64,000 nucleotides of DNA from Sphingosinicella sp942492965 (GTDB taxonomy: Bacteria > Pseudomonadota > Alphaproteobacteria > Sphingomonadales > Sphingomonadaceae), in NCBI GenBank assembly GCA_942492965.1, contig OW818656.1, positions 3,968,001 to 4,032,000 on the forward strand. Reading direction: 5' to 3'. This document shows, in pieces, positions 7,599-15,690 of this stretch. A program made the position numbers and the translations under genes. The first letter of the stretch is position 1; the number at the start of each line of letters is the position of its first letter. Below the pieces are notes generated by a model that was given only the letters and a program-made list of their open reading frames with translations, was not told the origin of the DNA and did not search any database.

Positions 7599-8126
7599 AT
7601 GCTTATGCGTCTCGCCACTGTTGCGTTCCTGATCGCCACCCCGGCCGTTGCCGCGGGTTTTTCGACCGTTGCGGTCGCGAAGCACAGCTGGTGCGCGGCG
7701 GGCGACGTGAACCCCGCCGAGGCCGTGGCGGCACTCAATGAACTGCGCCGCGGGCAGGGGCTTGGCCCCGTGCGCGTCAGCAGTGCGCTTACCCGTGCCG
7801 CGCAGGCACATTCGGACGACCTCGCCGGGTGGGGCAAGCTTTCGCACAGCGGGTCGGACGGCAGCAACTTCGTCGACCGCGCGGACCGTGCCCGCTTCGA
7901 CGGCGTGCCGCGCGCCGAGAACGTCGCGTGGAACCTGCCGACGTCCGAGGCCGTGGTCGTCGCGTGGGACCGGAGCCCCGGCCACCGCGACAACATGATG
8001 CTCGAAGACGTCACCGACGTCGGCATCGGCTACGCGTGTTCTGCCACCAAGGGCCGCTTCTGGACAATGGTCCTCGGCCGCCGCGAGGCGGACATGCAGG
8101 TCGCGGCGGCTTTCTCCGCCTACTAG
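7599..8126 (+). CDS. secreted CAP/SCP-domain protein
   Basis: A 175-residue exported protein. A signal peptide covers about residues 1-20 (MLMRLATVAFLIATPAVAA). The rest is a CAP (cysteine-rich secretory protein/PR-1) domain of the short bacterial type: ALNELRRGQGLGPVRVSSAL, AQAHSDDLAGWGKLSHSG, RAENVAWN, WDRSPGHRDNMM and GIGYACSATKGRFWTMVLG. The first-half His (LSHSG) and the GHRDNM segment correspond to the CAP cavity residues. Bacterial members are of uncertain function, often linked to the cell envelope. Translation may start at 7599 or at the ATG two codons later. Its TAG stop lies inside a dispersed palindromic repeat, and a CtrA-like site lies upstream. Confidence 0.85.
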   Translation: MLMRLATVAFLIATPAVAAGFSTVAVAKHSWCAAGDVNPAEAVAALNELRRGQGLGPVRVSSALTRAAQAHSDDLAGWGKLSHSGSDGSNFVDRADRARFDGVPRAENVAWNLPTSEAVVVAWDRSPGHRDNMMLEDVTDVGIGYACSATKGRFWTMVLGRREADMQVAAAFSAY

Positions 8127-8202
8127 AGCGCGCTCTATCTCTTTGTTGTCGCATCGTTTTGGGGCGGAAAACCGGTTCCCACTTTTCCGCACGATGCTCT
8201 AG
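8123..8202. repeat. dispersed palindromic intergenic repeat
   Basis: An 80-base imperfect palindrome. CTAGAGC at 8123-8129 pairs with GCTCTAG at 8196-8202, GCATCGT at 8151-8157 with ACGATGC at 8191-8197, and GCGGAAAA at 8164-8171 with TTTTCCGC at 8183-8190 around ACCGGTTCCC. The wording (CTTTGTTGTCGCATCG; AAAACCGGTTCCCACTTTTC) is that of a repeat scattered through many alphaproteobacterial genomes. It overlaps the stop codon of the CAP-domain gene and nearly touches the stop of the convergent exported-protein gene, where it may serve as a bidirectional terminator. Confidence 0.75.
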
Positions 8203-8206
8203 CGGC

Positions 8207-8998
8207 TCACCGGCAGTTTCGCGCTTTTATCGAATGCGCGTCCACCACGTTTCCGCTGCTCGTGCGCACCGAAATGCACTGGCGGCTTGCGGCATTCCAG
8301 TACGTCCGCTCGTGGCCGCCGCCCGTTTCATCCTTGCCCATGTAAGCGTAGCCGCGGTCGCGGAGCATCGAGTCTGCCTTGTCGTTCGCGTGGCCAACGA
8401 CGTCCTGATACCCCGAATAAGGATCGTATCCGGCGTTATGTGAATAGCCGTCGCGGTAGGGTGTCTGATAGCCGCGTTCCTTCACGCCTGCGCTGTACCC
8501 GTCCGAATAGGCGTCGCTGCGGCCGTAATTATAGTAAGCATGGCTGTAGAGCCCGTCGCGGTAGCCGCGCTCGAAATCTGCGGTGCCCCGCGTATCATAG
8601 TCCCTGTCGCCCCGGTGGTGCGACTTTGACGCAAGCGCCGCAACGCCGATGAGCGCGGCAGCGCCGATTGCGATCGCGGCAGTCTTGTCGCCGTCGGAGC
8701 CTTTCTGGCCGCAATCGGACGCGTTCACAGCCTTGATCTTCTCGTAGCGACCATCGCTCGTGAAGACGCGTGCGCACTTCTTTTTCGATTGATTCCACCA
8801 ATAGCTGTATTTGCCGTCGTCGGCTTCGGCGGTGTGGTGGTTGTAGTAGCCGCGCGAGATCATCTCGTTTTCACCGGAACTGCCGCGGGCCCCGACGATA
8901 TCGTTGAGGTCGCCCGGCGTTTCGGCGCTGGCGGGAAAACCTGAAAAGCTCAGGGAAACGGCGGCGAGGAGGCTGACGGTGCGGGGGAATGTCATCAT
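8207..8998 (-). CDS. exported protein with duplicated C-x20-C module and YRDGY repeats
   Basis: A 263-residue protein not assignable to a named family. A signal peptide spans residues 1-25 (cleavage after ASA). Residues ~66-96 (YWWNQSKKKC...C) and ~232-262 (YWNAASRQC...C) are two copies of one module, each with two cysteines exactly 20 residues apart (C75-C96, C241-C262) and the shared pattern YWN..C..V.TS.G. Between them lie a hydrophobic segment of about 20 residues (TAAIAIGAAALIGVAALAS) and a Tyr/Gly/Asp-rich region with FERGYRDG, YSDGYSAG and YRDGYSHN. The MM start at 8998 is preferred over an upstream in-frame ATG because it begins the signal peptide. Envelope location is likely; function unknown. 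Confidence 0.8.
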   Translation of the reverse strand: MMTFPRTVSLLAAVSLSFSGFPASAETPGDLNDIVGARGSSGENEMISRGYYNHHTAEADDGKYSYWWNQSKKKCARVFTSDGRYEKIKAVNASDCGQKGSDGDKTAAIAIGAAALIGVAALASKSHHRGDRDYDTRGTADFERGYRDGLYSHAYYNYGRSDAYSDGYSAGVKERGYQTPYRDGYSHNAGYDPYSGYQDVVGHANDKADSMLRDRGYAYMGKDETGGGHERTYWNAASRQCISVRTSSGNVVDAHSIKARNCR

Positions 8999-9098
8999 GC
9001 TGCTTTCTTTGCCGGAGTGGGAATCGACACACACGCGCAAGCAACGTTCGTGTACGATAAGCGTTTGGATTTCCCCGTCCAGATGCTCCCAGACGGCG

Positions 9099-9127
9099 TT
9101 GCGATGAACCGGGGCATTGGCTACAGG
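9099..9127 (+). promoter_or_regulatory. putative promoter of the aldolase gene
   Basis: TTGCGA at 9099-9104, 17 bases, then TACAGG at 9122-9127, about 39 bases before the aldolase ATG, in the 167-base gap between divergent genes. Confidence 0.35.
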
Positions 9128-9165
9128 GTTCCGAACACAGCAGCCAAAAGCGACGAGGACGACGC

Positions 9166-10080
9166 ATGAAGATCACGAAAGCCGTGAAGGCCATCCTTTC
9201 GAACTATGAAAGCGACAACCCCGGCACGAAGGCGAACCTCGCCCGTATCCTGATGCAGGGCCAGCTCGGCGGCACCGGCAAGCTGATCATCCTCCCCGTC
9301 GATCAGGGCTTCGAGCACGGTCCGGCGCGCAGCTTTGCGGTGAACGAGCCGGCCTACGATCCGCACTACCACTTCCAGATCGCCATCGACGCCGGGCTTT
9401 CCGCCTATGCCGCGCCGCTCGGCATGATTGAGGCGGGCGCCGACACGTTCGCGGGGCAGATCCCGACGATCCTCAAGGTGAACAGCTCGAACAGCTGGGC
9501 GACCTCGATCAACCAGGCCGTCACCGGCACGGTCGACGACGCGCTGCGTCTCGGCTGCTCGGCGATCGGTTTCACCATCTATCCAGGCGCCGACGAGGTG
9601 TTCGACATGATGGAGGAAATCCGCGAAATGTCCGCCGAAGCGAAGTCGGTGGGCATCGCCACGGTGATCTGGTCGTATCCGCGCGGCGGCAATCTTTCGA
9701 AGGACGGCGAACTGGCGCTCGATGTCGGCGCTTACGCCGCGCACATGGCTGCGCTGCTTGGCGCGCACATCATCAAGGTGAAGCTGCCGAGCGCGCACAT
9801 CGAGCAGAAGGATGCGCAGAAGGCCTACGAGAAGCTGGACGCTTCCACGCAGGCGAAGCGCGTGGCGCATGTCGTGAAGTCGTGCTTCAACGGCCGCCGC
9901 ATCGTCGTCTTCTCGGGCGGCGCAGCGAAGGGCGCCGACGCCGTCTATCAGGACGCGCGCGATATCCGCGACGGCGGCGGCAACGGCTCGATCATCGGCC
10001 GCAACACCTTCCAGCGCCCGCGCGACGAAGCGATGGCCATGCTCGCGAAGCTGGTGAACATCTACAAGGGCAAGGAATAG
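9166..10080 (+). CDS. fbaB: class I fructose-bisphosphate aldolase, DhnA/FbaB type
   Basis: A 304-residue class I aldolase of the archaeal/DhnA type, cleaving fructose-1,6-bisphosphate to the two triose phosphates. The family pattern is clear: LIILPVDQGFEHGPARSF near the N-terminus, IPTILKVNSSNSW, the IIKVKLPS segment with the Schiff-base lysine (K204 or K206), VFSGGAAKG and the closing phosphate-binding DGGGNGSIIGRNTFQRP. It completes the triose-phosphate enzymes of the tkt-gap-pgk region, with tpiA far downstream at 57.7 kb. It is the first gene of an apparent operon with an O-methyltransferase (5-base gap) and a ThiE-like gene. Confidence 0.93.
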   Translation: MKITKAVKAILSNYESDNPGTKANLARILMQGQLGGTGKLIILPVDQGFEHGPARSFAVNEPAYDPHYHFQIAIDAGLSAYAAPLGMIEAGADTFAGQIPTILKVNSSNSWATSINQAVTGTVDDALRLGCSAIGFTIYPGADEVFDMMEEIREMSAEAKSVGIATVIWSYPRGGNLSKDGELALDVGAYAAHMAALLGAHIIKVKLPSAHIEQKDAQKAYEKLDASTQAKRVAHVVKSCFNGRRIVVFSGGAAKGADAVYQDARDIRDGGGNGSIIGRNTFQRPRDEAMAMLAKLVNIYKGKE

Positions 10081-10085
10081 GCCCA

Positions 10086-10754
10086 ATGTCCGTGGCCTCG
10101 GCCGAGGTTGACGCCTGGATCGCCGACCGTTTGATCGGCGACGATCCGGCGCTCGACAAGGCCCTGGCCCGCAATGCGGCCGAAGGTTTGCCCGCCATCG
10201 ACGTGTCGGCGGCGCAGGGCAAGCTGCTCCACGTCCTTGCGCGCTCGATCGGCGCGTGGCGGATTCTGGAGGTCGGCACGCTCGGCGGCTACTCGACGAT
10301 CTGGCTGGCCCGTGCGCTTCCCGATCACGGCGTGCTGGTGACGCTGGAAATTGATCCGCACCATGCCGAAGTCGCCCGCGCGAACCTTGATGCGGCAGGC
10401 GTCGGCGGCAAGGTCGAGATCCGCGTCGGTCCGGCCGTGGAGACGCTCTCGCGCATGGAAACTGAGAGCGAAGGGCCCTTCGACCTCGTGTTCATCGACG
10501 CCGACAAGCCGAACAACGTTGCCTATCTGAAGGCGGCGCTGGCACTCGCGAGGCCGGGCGCGCTCATCATCGTCGATAATGTGGTGCGCGAGGGCCGCGT
10601 GACGGATGCCGCGAGCACCGACGCTGCGATCCTCGGCACGCGTGCGCTTTTCGATGTCGTCGCAGCCGAGCCCCGGCTGACGGCCACGGCGATCCAGACC
10701 GTGGGTGCCAAGGGTTGGGACGGGTTTATGATCGCGGTGGTGAATGATGAATGA
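10086..10754 (+). CDS. class I SAM-dependent O-methyltransferase (COMT-like)
   Basis: A 222-residue SAM-dependent O-methyltransferase of the caffeoyl-CoA/catechol type. SAM-binding motif I is EVGTLGGYSTIWLARALP, motif II is VTLEIDPHHAEVARANL, and the metal/substrate segment DLVFIDADKPNN followed by IIVDNVVREG carries the Asp-Asp-Asn metal-binding set of this family. The substrate is not predictable from sequence. The ATG at 10086 lies 5 bases after the aldolase stop, and the 3' end overlaps the next gene by 11 bases, so it is co-transcribed with both neighbours. The pairing with aldolase gives no obvious metabolic link. Confidence 0.88.
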   Translation: MSVASAEVDAWIADRLIGDDPALDKALARNAAEGLPAIDVSAAQGKLLHVLARSIGAWRILEVGTLGGYSTIWLARALPDHGVLVTLEIDPHHAEVARANLDAAGVGGKVEIRVGPAVETLSRMETESEGPFDLVFIDADKPNNVAYLKAALALARPGALIIVDNVVREGRVTDAASTDAAILGTRALFDVVAAEPRLTATAIQTVGAKGWDGFMIAVVNDE

Positions 10755-11439
10755 TGACGATGTGGCGCTCGATCCCGGCTTTGCCGATCGGTTCGAGCAG
10801 GATAGGCGGCCGCCGTGCCAGCTCTATCTGATCTCGCCGGAGCGCTATGATCCGGGCTTTCCCGAAACGCTGAAGGCCGCGCTCGATGCGGGCCCTGTGG
10901 CGGCGTTCCAGCTTCGCCTGAAGGGCGTGGAGGACATGGAAATCCTGCGCGCCGGCGCCGCGCTGAAGCCGATCCTTGCGGCGTATGACGTCGCCTTCAT
11001 CCTCAACGACCGCGCCGATCTCGCGAAGGAGCTGGGCGCCGATGGCGTGCACCTCGGACAGACCGACGGCAGTGTCGCGGCAGCGCGCAGCCTGCTCGGC
11101 CACGACGCGCAGATCGGCGTCACGTGTCACGACAGCCGCCACTTCGCGATGGAAGCGGGCGAGGCGGGCGCTGATTATGTGGCATTTGGGGCCTTCTATC
11201 CCACCACGACCAAGGTGACGACGCATCGTCCCGATCCGTCGATCCTCTCGTGGTGGACGACGATCAGCGAAATTCCCTGCGTCGCCATTGGCGGCATCAC
11301 GGCAGAGAACGCAGCGCCGCTCGTTGCTGCCGGTGTGGACTTTCTGGCCGTTTCCAGTGCTGTCTGGGCGCATCCGGAAGGCGCCGGTGCGGGCGTGAAA
11401 GCGTTTCAGAGCGTCCTTGAGCCCGCGCCCGCGCGCTGA
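10744..11439 (+). CDS. thiamine-phosphate-synthase-like protein (ThiE/TenI family)
   Basis: A 231-residue TIM-barrel protein of the ThiE/TenI family. ThiE joins HMP-pyrophosphate and thiazole phosphate. Family landmarks are FILNDRADLAKELGADGVHLG, GVTCHDSRHFAMEAGEAGAD, GAFYPTTTK, AIGGITAENA and a phosphate-binding AGVDFLAVSSAVW. The usual first-strand motif QLREK reads QLRLKG here, losing the acidic-basic pair at that site, and an N-terminal extension of ~25 residues precedes the barrel. There is no neighbouring thiamine gene and no THI-box upstream. It may be a true but divergent ThiE or a paralogue with another role. The start at 10744 overlaps the methyltransferase end; the next codon is also ATG. 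Confidence 0.75.
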   Translation: MMNDDDVALDPGFADRFEQDRRPPCQLYLISPERYDPGFPETLKAALDAGPVAAFQLRLKGVEDMEILRAGAALKPILAAYDVAFILNDRADLAKELGADGVHLGQTDGSVAAARSLLGHDAQIGVTCHDSRHFAMEAGEAGADYVAFGAFYPTTTKVTTHRPDPSILSWWTTISEIPCVAIGGITAENAAPLVAAGVDFLAVSSAVWAHPEGAGAGVKAFQSVLEPAPAR

Positions 11440-11489
11440 TAGAAGCCCCAACGCATTCGGTTTCGACCTTCTTTCTCAGGAACGCACCC

Positions 11490-12053
11490 ATGAAGATCAG
11501 CGGCGTGGACATTCGTCCCGGCAACATCATCGAATATGAAGGCGGGCTGTGGCGCGCCGTGAAGATCCAGCACACGCAGCCCGGCAAGGGCGGCGCCTAC
11601 ATGCAGGTGGAGCTGAAGAACCTCGTCGATGGCCGCAAGACCAACGTCCGCTTCCGCTCGTCGGAAACGGTGGAGCGCGTCCGCCTAGACACCAAGGACT
11701 TCCAGTTCCTCTACGCCGAAGGCGACATGCTGACCTTCATGGACAAGGAGACCTACGAGCAGGTTTCGCTGCCGCAGGATCTTCTCGGCGATGCCGCCGC
11801 CTTCCTGCAGGACGGTATGGACGTCGTCATGGAACTCTATGAAGAAAAGCCGCTTTCCGTGCAGCTTCCCGATCAGGTCGAAGCCACGATCGTGGAGGCT
11901 GACGCCGTGGTGAAGGGCCAGACGGCGTCGTCGAGCTACAAGCCCGCCGTGCTCGACAACGGCGTGCGTATCCTGGTGCCGCCGCACATCGCATCGGGCA
12001 CGCGCATCGTCGTCGACGTCTACGAGCAGACCTACGTCCGCCGCGCGGACTGA
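11490..12053 (+). CDS. efp: elongation factor P
   Basis: A 187-residue EF-P, which relieves ribosome stalling at polyproline stretches. The three beta-barrel domains are all present. The domain I tip loop reads TQPGKGGAY with Lys33 at the site that is post-translationally modified in many bacteria. Domains II-III contain MLTFMDKETYEQV, VQLPDQVEATIVEADAVVKGQTASSS and the closing VPPHIASGTRIVVDVYEQTYVRRAD, matching the C-terminal signature. No epmA or epmB modification gene lies nearby. It precedes suhB by 11 bases. Confidence 0.96.
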   Translation: MKISGVDIRPGNIIEYEGGLWRAVKIQHTQPGKGGAYMQVELKNLVDGRKTNVRFRSSETVERVRLDTKDFQFLYAEGDMLTFMDKETYEQVSLPQDLLGDAAAFLQDGMDVVMELYEEKPLSVQLPDQVEATIVEADAVVKGQTASSSYKPAVLDNGVRILVPPHIASGTRIVVDVYEQTYVRRAD

Positions 12054-12064
12054 TCGGAACCCTT

Positions 12065-12874
12065 ATGCCCGCCCATTCCGCCCTCATCACCATCATGGAC
12101 AAGGCTGCGCGCAAGGCCGCGCCGCGGCTGCGCCGTGATTTCAATGAGGTGTCGCAGCTTCAGGTCTCCCGCAAGGGTCCGTCGGACTTCGTGTCCAACG
12201 CAGACCGTGCGGCCGAGCGCACCATTGTCGAGATCCTGCGGCAGGCACGGCCCGACTGGGGGCTCGTGCTGGAAGAAGGCGGCGAGATCGAGGGCGATCC
12301 TTCGCGTCCGCGCTGGATCGTCGATCCGCTCGATGGCACATCCAACTTCCTGCACGGCATCCCGCACTTCGCGATCACCATCGCGGCGGAGCAGGACGGC
12401 CAGATCATTTCGGGCCTCGTCTATCAGCCGATGACCGACGAGAGCTTTTGGGCAGAAGCGGGCAGGGGTGCATGGATTCAGAACCAGCGCCTTCGTGTTT
12501 CGGCGCGCAAGGAGCTCGGCGACAGCCTGATCGCCACCGGCGTGCCGTTCCGCGGCCACGGCGACTTCGATCAGTTCGATTCCATCCTGCAGGCGGTGGC
12601 GCCAAATGTCGCAGGCATTCGCCGCTTCGGTTCGGCCGCGCTTGATCTCGCCTGGGTCGCGGCGGGGCGCTACGACGGCTATTGGGAAGCGGGGCTCAAC
12701 CTCTGGGATGTCGCTGCCGGTATCCTTCTGGTGCGCGAGGCCGGGGGCTTCGTCAGCGACTATCGCGGCGGCGACCGACCCCTCGAACGGCGCGAGATCA
12801 TCGCCTCGAACAGCGCTATTCAGACGCGTTTGCATAAACTCATCGGCGGGGCACTTCGCAGCGCAGCAAAGTGA
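12065..12874 (+). CDS. suhB: inositol monophosphatase family protein (SuhB)
   Basis: A 269-residue Mg2+-dependent phosphatase of the inositol monophosphatase superfamily. Metal-site motifs are present: LEEGGEIEGD, the signature WIVDPLDGTSNFLHGIPHF, and the second signature WEAGLNLWDVAAGILLVREAGG. SuhB proteins dephosphorylate inositol-1-phosphate in vitro, and in E. coli also act as transcription antitermination partners in ribosomal RNA synthesis. Because a myo-inositol-1-phosphate synthase is encoded at 36.2 kb, free inositol formation in this cell is plausible, but the two genes are not linked. It follows efp by 11 bases. Confidence 0.93.
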   Translation: MPAHSALITIMDKAARKAAPRLRRDFNEVSQLQVSRKGPSDFVSNADRAAERTIVEILRQARPDWGLVLEEGGEIEGDPSRPRWIVDPLDGTSNFLHGIPHFAITIAAEQDGQIISGLVYQPMTDESFWAEAGRGAWIQNQRLRVSARKELGDSLIATGVPFRGHGDFDQFDSILQAVAPNVAGIRRFGSAALDLAWVAAGRYDGYWEAGLNLWDVAAGILLVREAGGFVSDYRGGDRPLERREIIASNSAIQTRLHKLIGGALRSAAK

Positions 12875-12897
12875 TTTTGAAAGGCAGGCTTACAGCC

Positions 12898-12926
12898 TTG
12901 CAAGCCCGCTGACACGCGCCTAAAAG
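12898..12926 (+). promoter_or_regulatory. putative nuo operon promoter
   Basis: TTGCAA at 12898-12903, a 17-base spacer, then TAAAAG at 12921-12926, about 26 bases before the nuoA ATG in the short gap after suhB. Confidence 0.45.
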
Positions 12927-12951
12927 CGCCGCGAACATCAGGGAATCGCGT

Positions 12952-13329
12952 ATGCAATCGGTCGCGGCGGAGTATCTGCCGATCCTCTTGTTTCTGGGCG
13001 TCGCGGTGGTGCTTTCGGGCGTCTTCGTCGGCTTGCCGGTGCTCGTTTCGAACCTCACCGGAACCAACAAGCCGGACCCGAACAAGCTCGCCGAATATGA
13101 GTGCGGCTTCCCCGCCTTCGAAGACGCGCGCCGTCAGTTCGACGTGCGCTTTTATCTGGTGTCGATCCTGTTCATCATCTTCGACCTTGAGGTCGCGTTT
13201 CTGTTCCCGTGGGCGGTCAGCCTCGGCGCGACGGGCGTGTTCGGCTGGGCATCGATGATGGTGTTCCTGGGTATCCTCACCATCGGTTTCATCTACGAAT
13301 GGAAGAAGGGCGCGCTGGAATGGGAGTAG
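12952..13329 (+). CDS. nuoA: NADH-quinone oxidoreductase subunit A
   Basis: A 125-residue membrane subunit of complex I with three transmembrane helices: about residues 9-31, 64-85 and 92-113. The conserved loop after helix 1, YECGFPAFEDARRQFDVRFYLV, contains the Cys and acidic residues that line the quinone-channel entrance. It is the first of fourteen nuo genes. Its stop overlaps the start of nuoB by 10 bases, so the two are translationally coupled. Confidence 0.96.
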   Translation: MQSVAAEYLPILLFLGVAVVLSGVFVGLPVLVSNLTGTNKPDPNKLAEYECGFPAFEDARRQFDVRFYLVSILFIIFDLEVAFLFPWAVSLGATGVFGWASMMVFLGILTIGFIYEWKKGALEWE

Positions 13330-13865
13330 AGACCCAAATGGCGCCCGCCGGCTCCAGCATCATCATGCCGGACCAGGGCTTCGTCGACGACATCAACAGC
13401 GAGGTCTCCAACAAGGGCTTCCTCGTCACCTCGACCGAGGAGCTTTTCCACTGGGCGCGCACCGGCTCGCTGTGGTGGATGACCTTCGGCCTTGCCTGCT
13501 GCGCGGTCGAGATGATGCATTCGAGTATGCCGCGCTATGATCTCGAGCGCTTCGGCGCCGCGCCGCGCGCATCCCCGCGCCAGTCGGACGTGATGATCGT
13601 CGCGGGCACGCTCTGCAACAAGATGGCCCCGGCGCTGCGCCGCGTTTACGACCAGATGTCGGAGCCGCGCTACGTCATCTCGATGGGTAGCTGCGCCAAT
13701 GGCGGCGGCTATTACCACTACAGCTATTCGGTGGTGCGCGGCTGTGACCGCATCGTGCCCGTGGACATCTACGTGCCGGGCTGTCCGCCGACTGCTGAAG
13801 CGCTGCTTTACGGCATCCTTCAGCTGCAGCGGAAGATCCGCCGCGTGGGGACGTTCGAACGATGA
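13320..13865 (+). CDS. nuoB: NADH-quinone oxidoreductase subunit B
   Basis: A 181-residue peripheral-arm subunit carrying cluster N2, the last iron-sulphur cluster before quinone. The four ligands are visible: tandem cysteines C60-C61 in FGLACCAVEMM, C125 in SMGSCANGGG and C155 in VPGCPPTAEAL. The start at 13320 overlaps nuoA; a second Met six codons in is also possible. The end overlaps nuoC by 4 bases. Full length for the family. Confidence 0.96.
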   Translation: MGVETQMAPAGSSIIMPDQGFVDDINSEVSNKGFLVTSTEELFHWARTGSLWWMTFGLACCAVEMMHSSMPRYDLERFGAAPRASPRQSDVMIVAGTLCNKMAPALRRVYDQMSEPRYVISMGSCANGGGYYHYSYSVVRGCDRIVPVDIYVPGCPPTAEALLYGILQLQRKIRRVGTFER

Positions 13866-14491
13866 AAAGCCCCGCGCCCCGCACCTCTTCCGACGAAGGC
13901 GTCGTCGAAGCCGCACGCGCCGCGCTCGGTGATCTTGTCATCGCCGCGACCGAGCACGCCTTCGAGGTGACGCTGACCGTCCACCGCCGCGATCTCTACA
14001 AAGCGCTGGAGACACTGCGCGACACGCCCGGTCTTGAATACCAGCAGCTCATGGAGATCGCAGGCGTCGACTATCCGGAGCGCCCCGAGCGTTTCGAGGT
14101 CAACTACTGTCTGCTGTCGCTGACGAAGAACCGCCGCATCCGCGTGAAGACGCTTACCGACGAGAAGCACGCGGTGCCGTCCGTCGTCGATCTGTGGCCC
14201 GTCGCGGGCTGGCTGGAGCGCGAAGTGTGGGACATGTACGGCGTCCGTTTCGACGGCAACCCGGACCATCGCCGCATCCTCACCGACTACGGCTTCACCG
14301 GGCATCCTTTCCGCAAGGACTTCCCGCTCACCGGCTACGTCGAGCTGCGCTACTCCGAAGAGCACAAACGCGTCGTCTACGAGCCCGTGAAGCTTGCGCA
14401 GGATTTCCGCAGCTTCGACTTCATGAGCCCGTGGGAAGGCGCCGAATACGTGCTGCCGGGCGATGAGAAGGCGGAAGGAAAGCCTGTCTGA
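13862..14491 (+). CDS. nuoC: NADH-quinone oxidoreductase subunit C
   Basis: A 209-residue 30-kDa-type subunit of the peripheral arm, which helps form the connecting module with NuoD. The signature is EREVWDMYGVRFDGNPDHRR followed by YGFTGHPFRKDFPLTGYVE. NuoC and NuoD are separate here, not fused as in E. coli. Start overlaps nuoB by 4 bases and the end shares one base with nuoD. Confidence 0.95.
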   Translation: MKSPAPRTSSDEGVVEAARAALGDLVIAATEHAFEVTLTVHRRDLYKALETLRDTPGLEYQQLMEIAGVDYPERPERFEVNYCLLSLTKNRRIRVKTLTDEKHAVPSVVDLWPVAGWLEREVWDMYGVRFDGNPDHRRILTDYGFTGHPFRKDFPLTGYVELRYSEEHKRVVYEPVKLAQDFRSFDFMSPWEGAEYVLPGDEKAEGKPV

Positions 14492-15690
14492 TGGCCGAAG
14501 TCGCAACCACGACGCCCGACGTCGAAATCCAGAACTACACGATCAACTTCGGCCCGCAGCACCCGGCGGCGCACGGCGTGCTGCGCCTCGTCATGGAGCT
14601 GGACGGCGAAATCATCGAGCGCTGCGATCCGCACATCGGCCTGCTGCATCGCGGCACCGAGAAGCTGATCGAGTACAAGACCTACCTGCAGGCGCTGCCC
14701 TACATGGACCGGCTCGACTACGTGTCGCCGATGTCCATGGAGCACAGCTACGTGCTCGCCATCGAAAAGCTGCTCGATATCGAGGTGCCGCTGCGCGCCC
14801 AGTATATCCGCGTGCTGTTCGCCGAACTGACGCGCATCGCGAACCACATCCTCAACACCACCGCGCACGCGATGGACGTCGGCGCGCTGACGCCGATCCT
14901 GTGGCTGTTCGAGGAACGCGAGGAACTGCTCGGTTTCTATGAGCGAGCCTCCGGCGCGCGCTTCCACGCGGCCTATTTCCGGCCGGGCGGCGTGCATCAG
15001 GACCTGCCGCCGAAGCTGATCGCCGACATCGCCGACTGGGCCGACGCCTTCCCGAAGGCGCTCGCCGACTTCGAGGCGCTGATCTGCGACAACCGCATCT
15101 TCAAGCAGCGCAACGTCGATATCGGCATCATCAGCGAGCAGGACGCGGTGGCCTGGGGCTTCTCCGGCCCCTGCATTCGCGGCTCCGGCCTGCCGTGGGA
15201 TCTCCGCAAGTCGCAACCCTACGACGTTTACGACCGCATGGAATTCGATGTGCCGGTCGGCAAGAACGGCGACTGCTACGACCGTTTCATGGTCCGGATC
15301 GAAGAGATGAAGCAGTCGCTGCGCATCATCAAGCAGTGCCTGAACGAGATGCCGGAAGGCCCGATCGCCAGCCTCGATCGCAAGGTGGTGCCGCCCAAGC
15401 GCGGCGAGATGAAGCGCTCGATGGAAGCGCTCATCCATCACTTCAAGCTCTACACGGAAGGCTTCCACGTGCCGGCGGGCGAGGTCTACGTCGCAACGGA
15501 AAGCCCCAAGGGTGAGTTCGGCATCTACATGGTGGCCGACGGCACCAACAAGCCGTACCGCTGCAAGATCCGCCCCACGGGCTTCTCGCACCTGCAGGCG
15601 ATGGATTTCCTCTGCAAGGGCCACATGCTCGCCGACGCGCCCGCCGTGCTCGGCAGTCTCGATATCGTTTTCGGTGAGGTCGACCGGTGA
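14491..15690 (+). CDS. nuoD: NADH-quinone oxidoreductase subunit D
   Basis: A 399-residue 49-kDa-type subunit forming much of the quinone cavity and related to the large subunit of NiFe hydrogenases. NFGPQHPAAHGVLRLVMELDG holds the His near the quinone head-group site; HRGTEKLIEYKTYLQALPY and DRLDYVSPMSMEH follow, and the chain ends with LGSLDIVFGEVDR, the invariant C-terminus. Complete and collinear with alphaproteobacterial homologues. The stop overlaps the nuoE start. Confidence 0.96.
   Translation: MAEVATTTPDVEIQNYTINFGPQHPAAHGVLRLVMELDGEIIERCDPHIGLLHRGTEKLIEYKTYLQALPYMDRLDYVSPMSMEHSYVLAIEKLLDIEVPLRAQYIRVLFAELTRIANHILNTTAHAMDVGALTPILWLFEEREELLGFYERASGARFHAAYFRPGGVHQDLPPKLIADIADWADAFPKALADFEALICDNRIFKQRNVDIGIISEQDAVAWGFSGPCIRGSGLPWDLRKSQPYDVYDRMEFDVPVGKNGDCYDRFMVRIEEMKQSLRIIKQCLNEMPEGPIASLDRKVVPPKRGEMKRSMEALIHHFKLYTEGFHVPAGEVYVATESPKGEFGIYMVADGTNKPYRCKIRPTGFSHLQAMDFLCKGHMLADAPAVLGSLDIVFGEVDR

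Noticed and set aside
10743..10744. A THI-box (TPP riboswitch) before the ThiE-like gene
   Set aside because: The gene overlaps the methyltransferase by 11 bases and no CTGAGA-type core was seen upstream.
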